11,037 bases of DNA. It comes from Candidatus Parcubacteria bacterium. Its GTDB lineage: Bacteria > Patescibacteriota > Minisyncoccia > Phycocordibacterales > Zambryskibacteraceae. The position numbers and the translations under genes are program-made. The stretch is from positions 1 through 11,037 of the forward strand of contig JAIFWL010000006.1 in NCBI GenBank assembly GCA_019661845.1, in the 5' to 3' direction. Position 1 is the stretch's first letter; every line of letters starts with the position of its first letter. The notes under the pieces are model-generated. The model ran no database searches. It was given only the letters and a program-made list of their open reading frames with translations, and was not told where the DNA came from. Shown here in pieces: positions 10,735 through 11,037 of the stretch.

Positions 10735-10983
10735 TTACCTATGCGGGCACCCGCCCCAGCAGCATGGGCGGCGTTTACCTTTCTTCAAATCTTCTTGCGC
10801 TCTCTTGATATGATGCGCTCTGGTCTCCGCTCGCTTAACAGATGTAATCCAACAAATCCATTCATTCCTCGCAAGTGGCGTGAGACTCTCCCACGCTGAA
10901 AGCACTTTCCCATCCGCAGTTAAAACCTTTCTCCAATCCGCCGGCACATCATGCACCACCCCTTTTGAGATTTTCTTCACCAT
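10735..10983 (-). CDS. YdeI/OmpD-associated (OmdA) domain protein with Cys-rich tail
   Basis: An 82-residue protein. VVHDVPADWRKVLTADGKVL (9-28) followed by SAWESLTPLARNEWICWI (29-46) and RAETRAHHIKRAQEDLKKGKR (51-71) matches the helical OmdA/YdeI pattern (VPxDxxxAL..., F/W..L...R.EYL.WI..AK..ETR..RI..A...L..GK). Proteins with this domain have been linked to antimicrobial-peptide or bacteriocin resistance, but no mechanism is firm. The tail RRPCCWGGCPHR adds three Cys and a His, which may bind metal. The frame can be read from GTG 11004, but ATG 10983 (MVKKISKGVVH) fits better. A TGA-TATTCT extended -10-like box lies at 10995-11003, 11 nt before the ATG. There is no Shine-Dalgarno. Confidence 0.78.
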   Translation of the reverse strand: MVKKISKGVVHDVPADWRKVLTADGKVLSAWESLTPLARNEWICWITSVKRAETRAHHIKRAQEDLKKGKRRPCCWGGCPHR

Positions 10984-11037
10984 ATAATTTAAATAGAATA
11001 TCACGAGTTAGTCGTTAGATTCTGTAGGCCTGTCCTT

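Overview
The window most resembles a chromosome segment from a Candidate Phyla Radiation bacterium (Patescibacteria, Parcubacteria/Kaiserbacteria-like). This is an inference from gene content: many tiny proteins, DUF6496 and KGG stress proteins, a SHOCT gene next to a Trp-rich two-helix protein, a YdeI/OmpD-associated (OmdA) domain protein with a Cys-rich tail, and very tight packing (4-nt overlaps, convergent genes with 0-1 nt between stops). TGA is used as a stop, so the code is standard. No rRNA, tRNA, CRISPR array or transposase is visible.

Layout. Positions 1-1370 (minus): a partial response-regulator receiver-like protein, a ClpP-like protein that seems to lack the catalytic Asp, and a KGG stress protein with its own terminator. 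Positions 1508-2428: a plus-strand DUF6496 protein meets a four-helix membrane protein head-on, then a small anchored protein. Positions 2537-6164 (minus): DEAD-box RNA helicase, SDR oxidoreductase, histidine phosphatase, FMN-binding split-barrel protein and alpha/beta hydrolase, probably one operon. A 73-bp palindromic element sits exactly at the SDR start, and the hydrolase lies between two copies of a 47-bp repeat. Positions 6196-7686 (minus): a SHOCT protein, a Trp-rich membrane protein and a secreted M23 peptidase share one promoter.

Positions 7791-9634 form a GC-rich block of three genes with strong Shine-Dalgarno sites, unlike most neighbours: a cold-shock-domain protein with a long novel C-terminus, an orphan 116-residue protein, and a small zinc-ribbon-like acidic protein. 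The last two diverge from a compact double promoter with abutting -35 boxes. The zinc-ribbon gene has a leader that can fold into three hairpins, the last burying its Shine-Dalgarno; the cold-shock gene is preceded by another structured stretch.

Positions 9681-11004: a membrane-anchored cupredoxin diverges (6 bp between start codons) from a six-helix ferric-reductase-like haem protein, which converges on the OmdA-domain gene. The cupredoxin and haem protein could form a small envelope redox pair.

The best leads for something undescribed are the GC-rich block with its structured leader, the hydrolase cassette between direct repeats, and the palindromic element fused to the SDR start. All readings come from the sequence by eye, without alignment or folding software.
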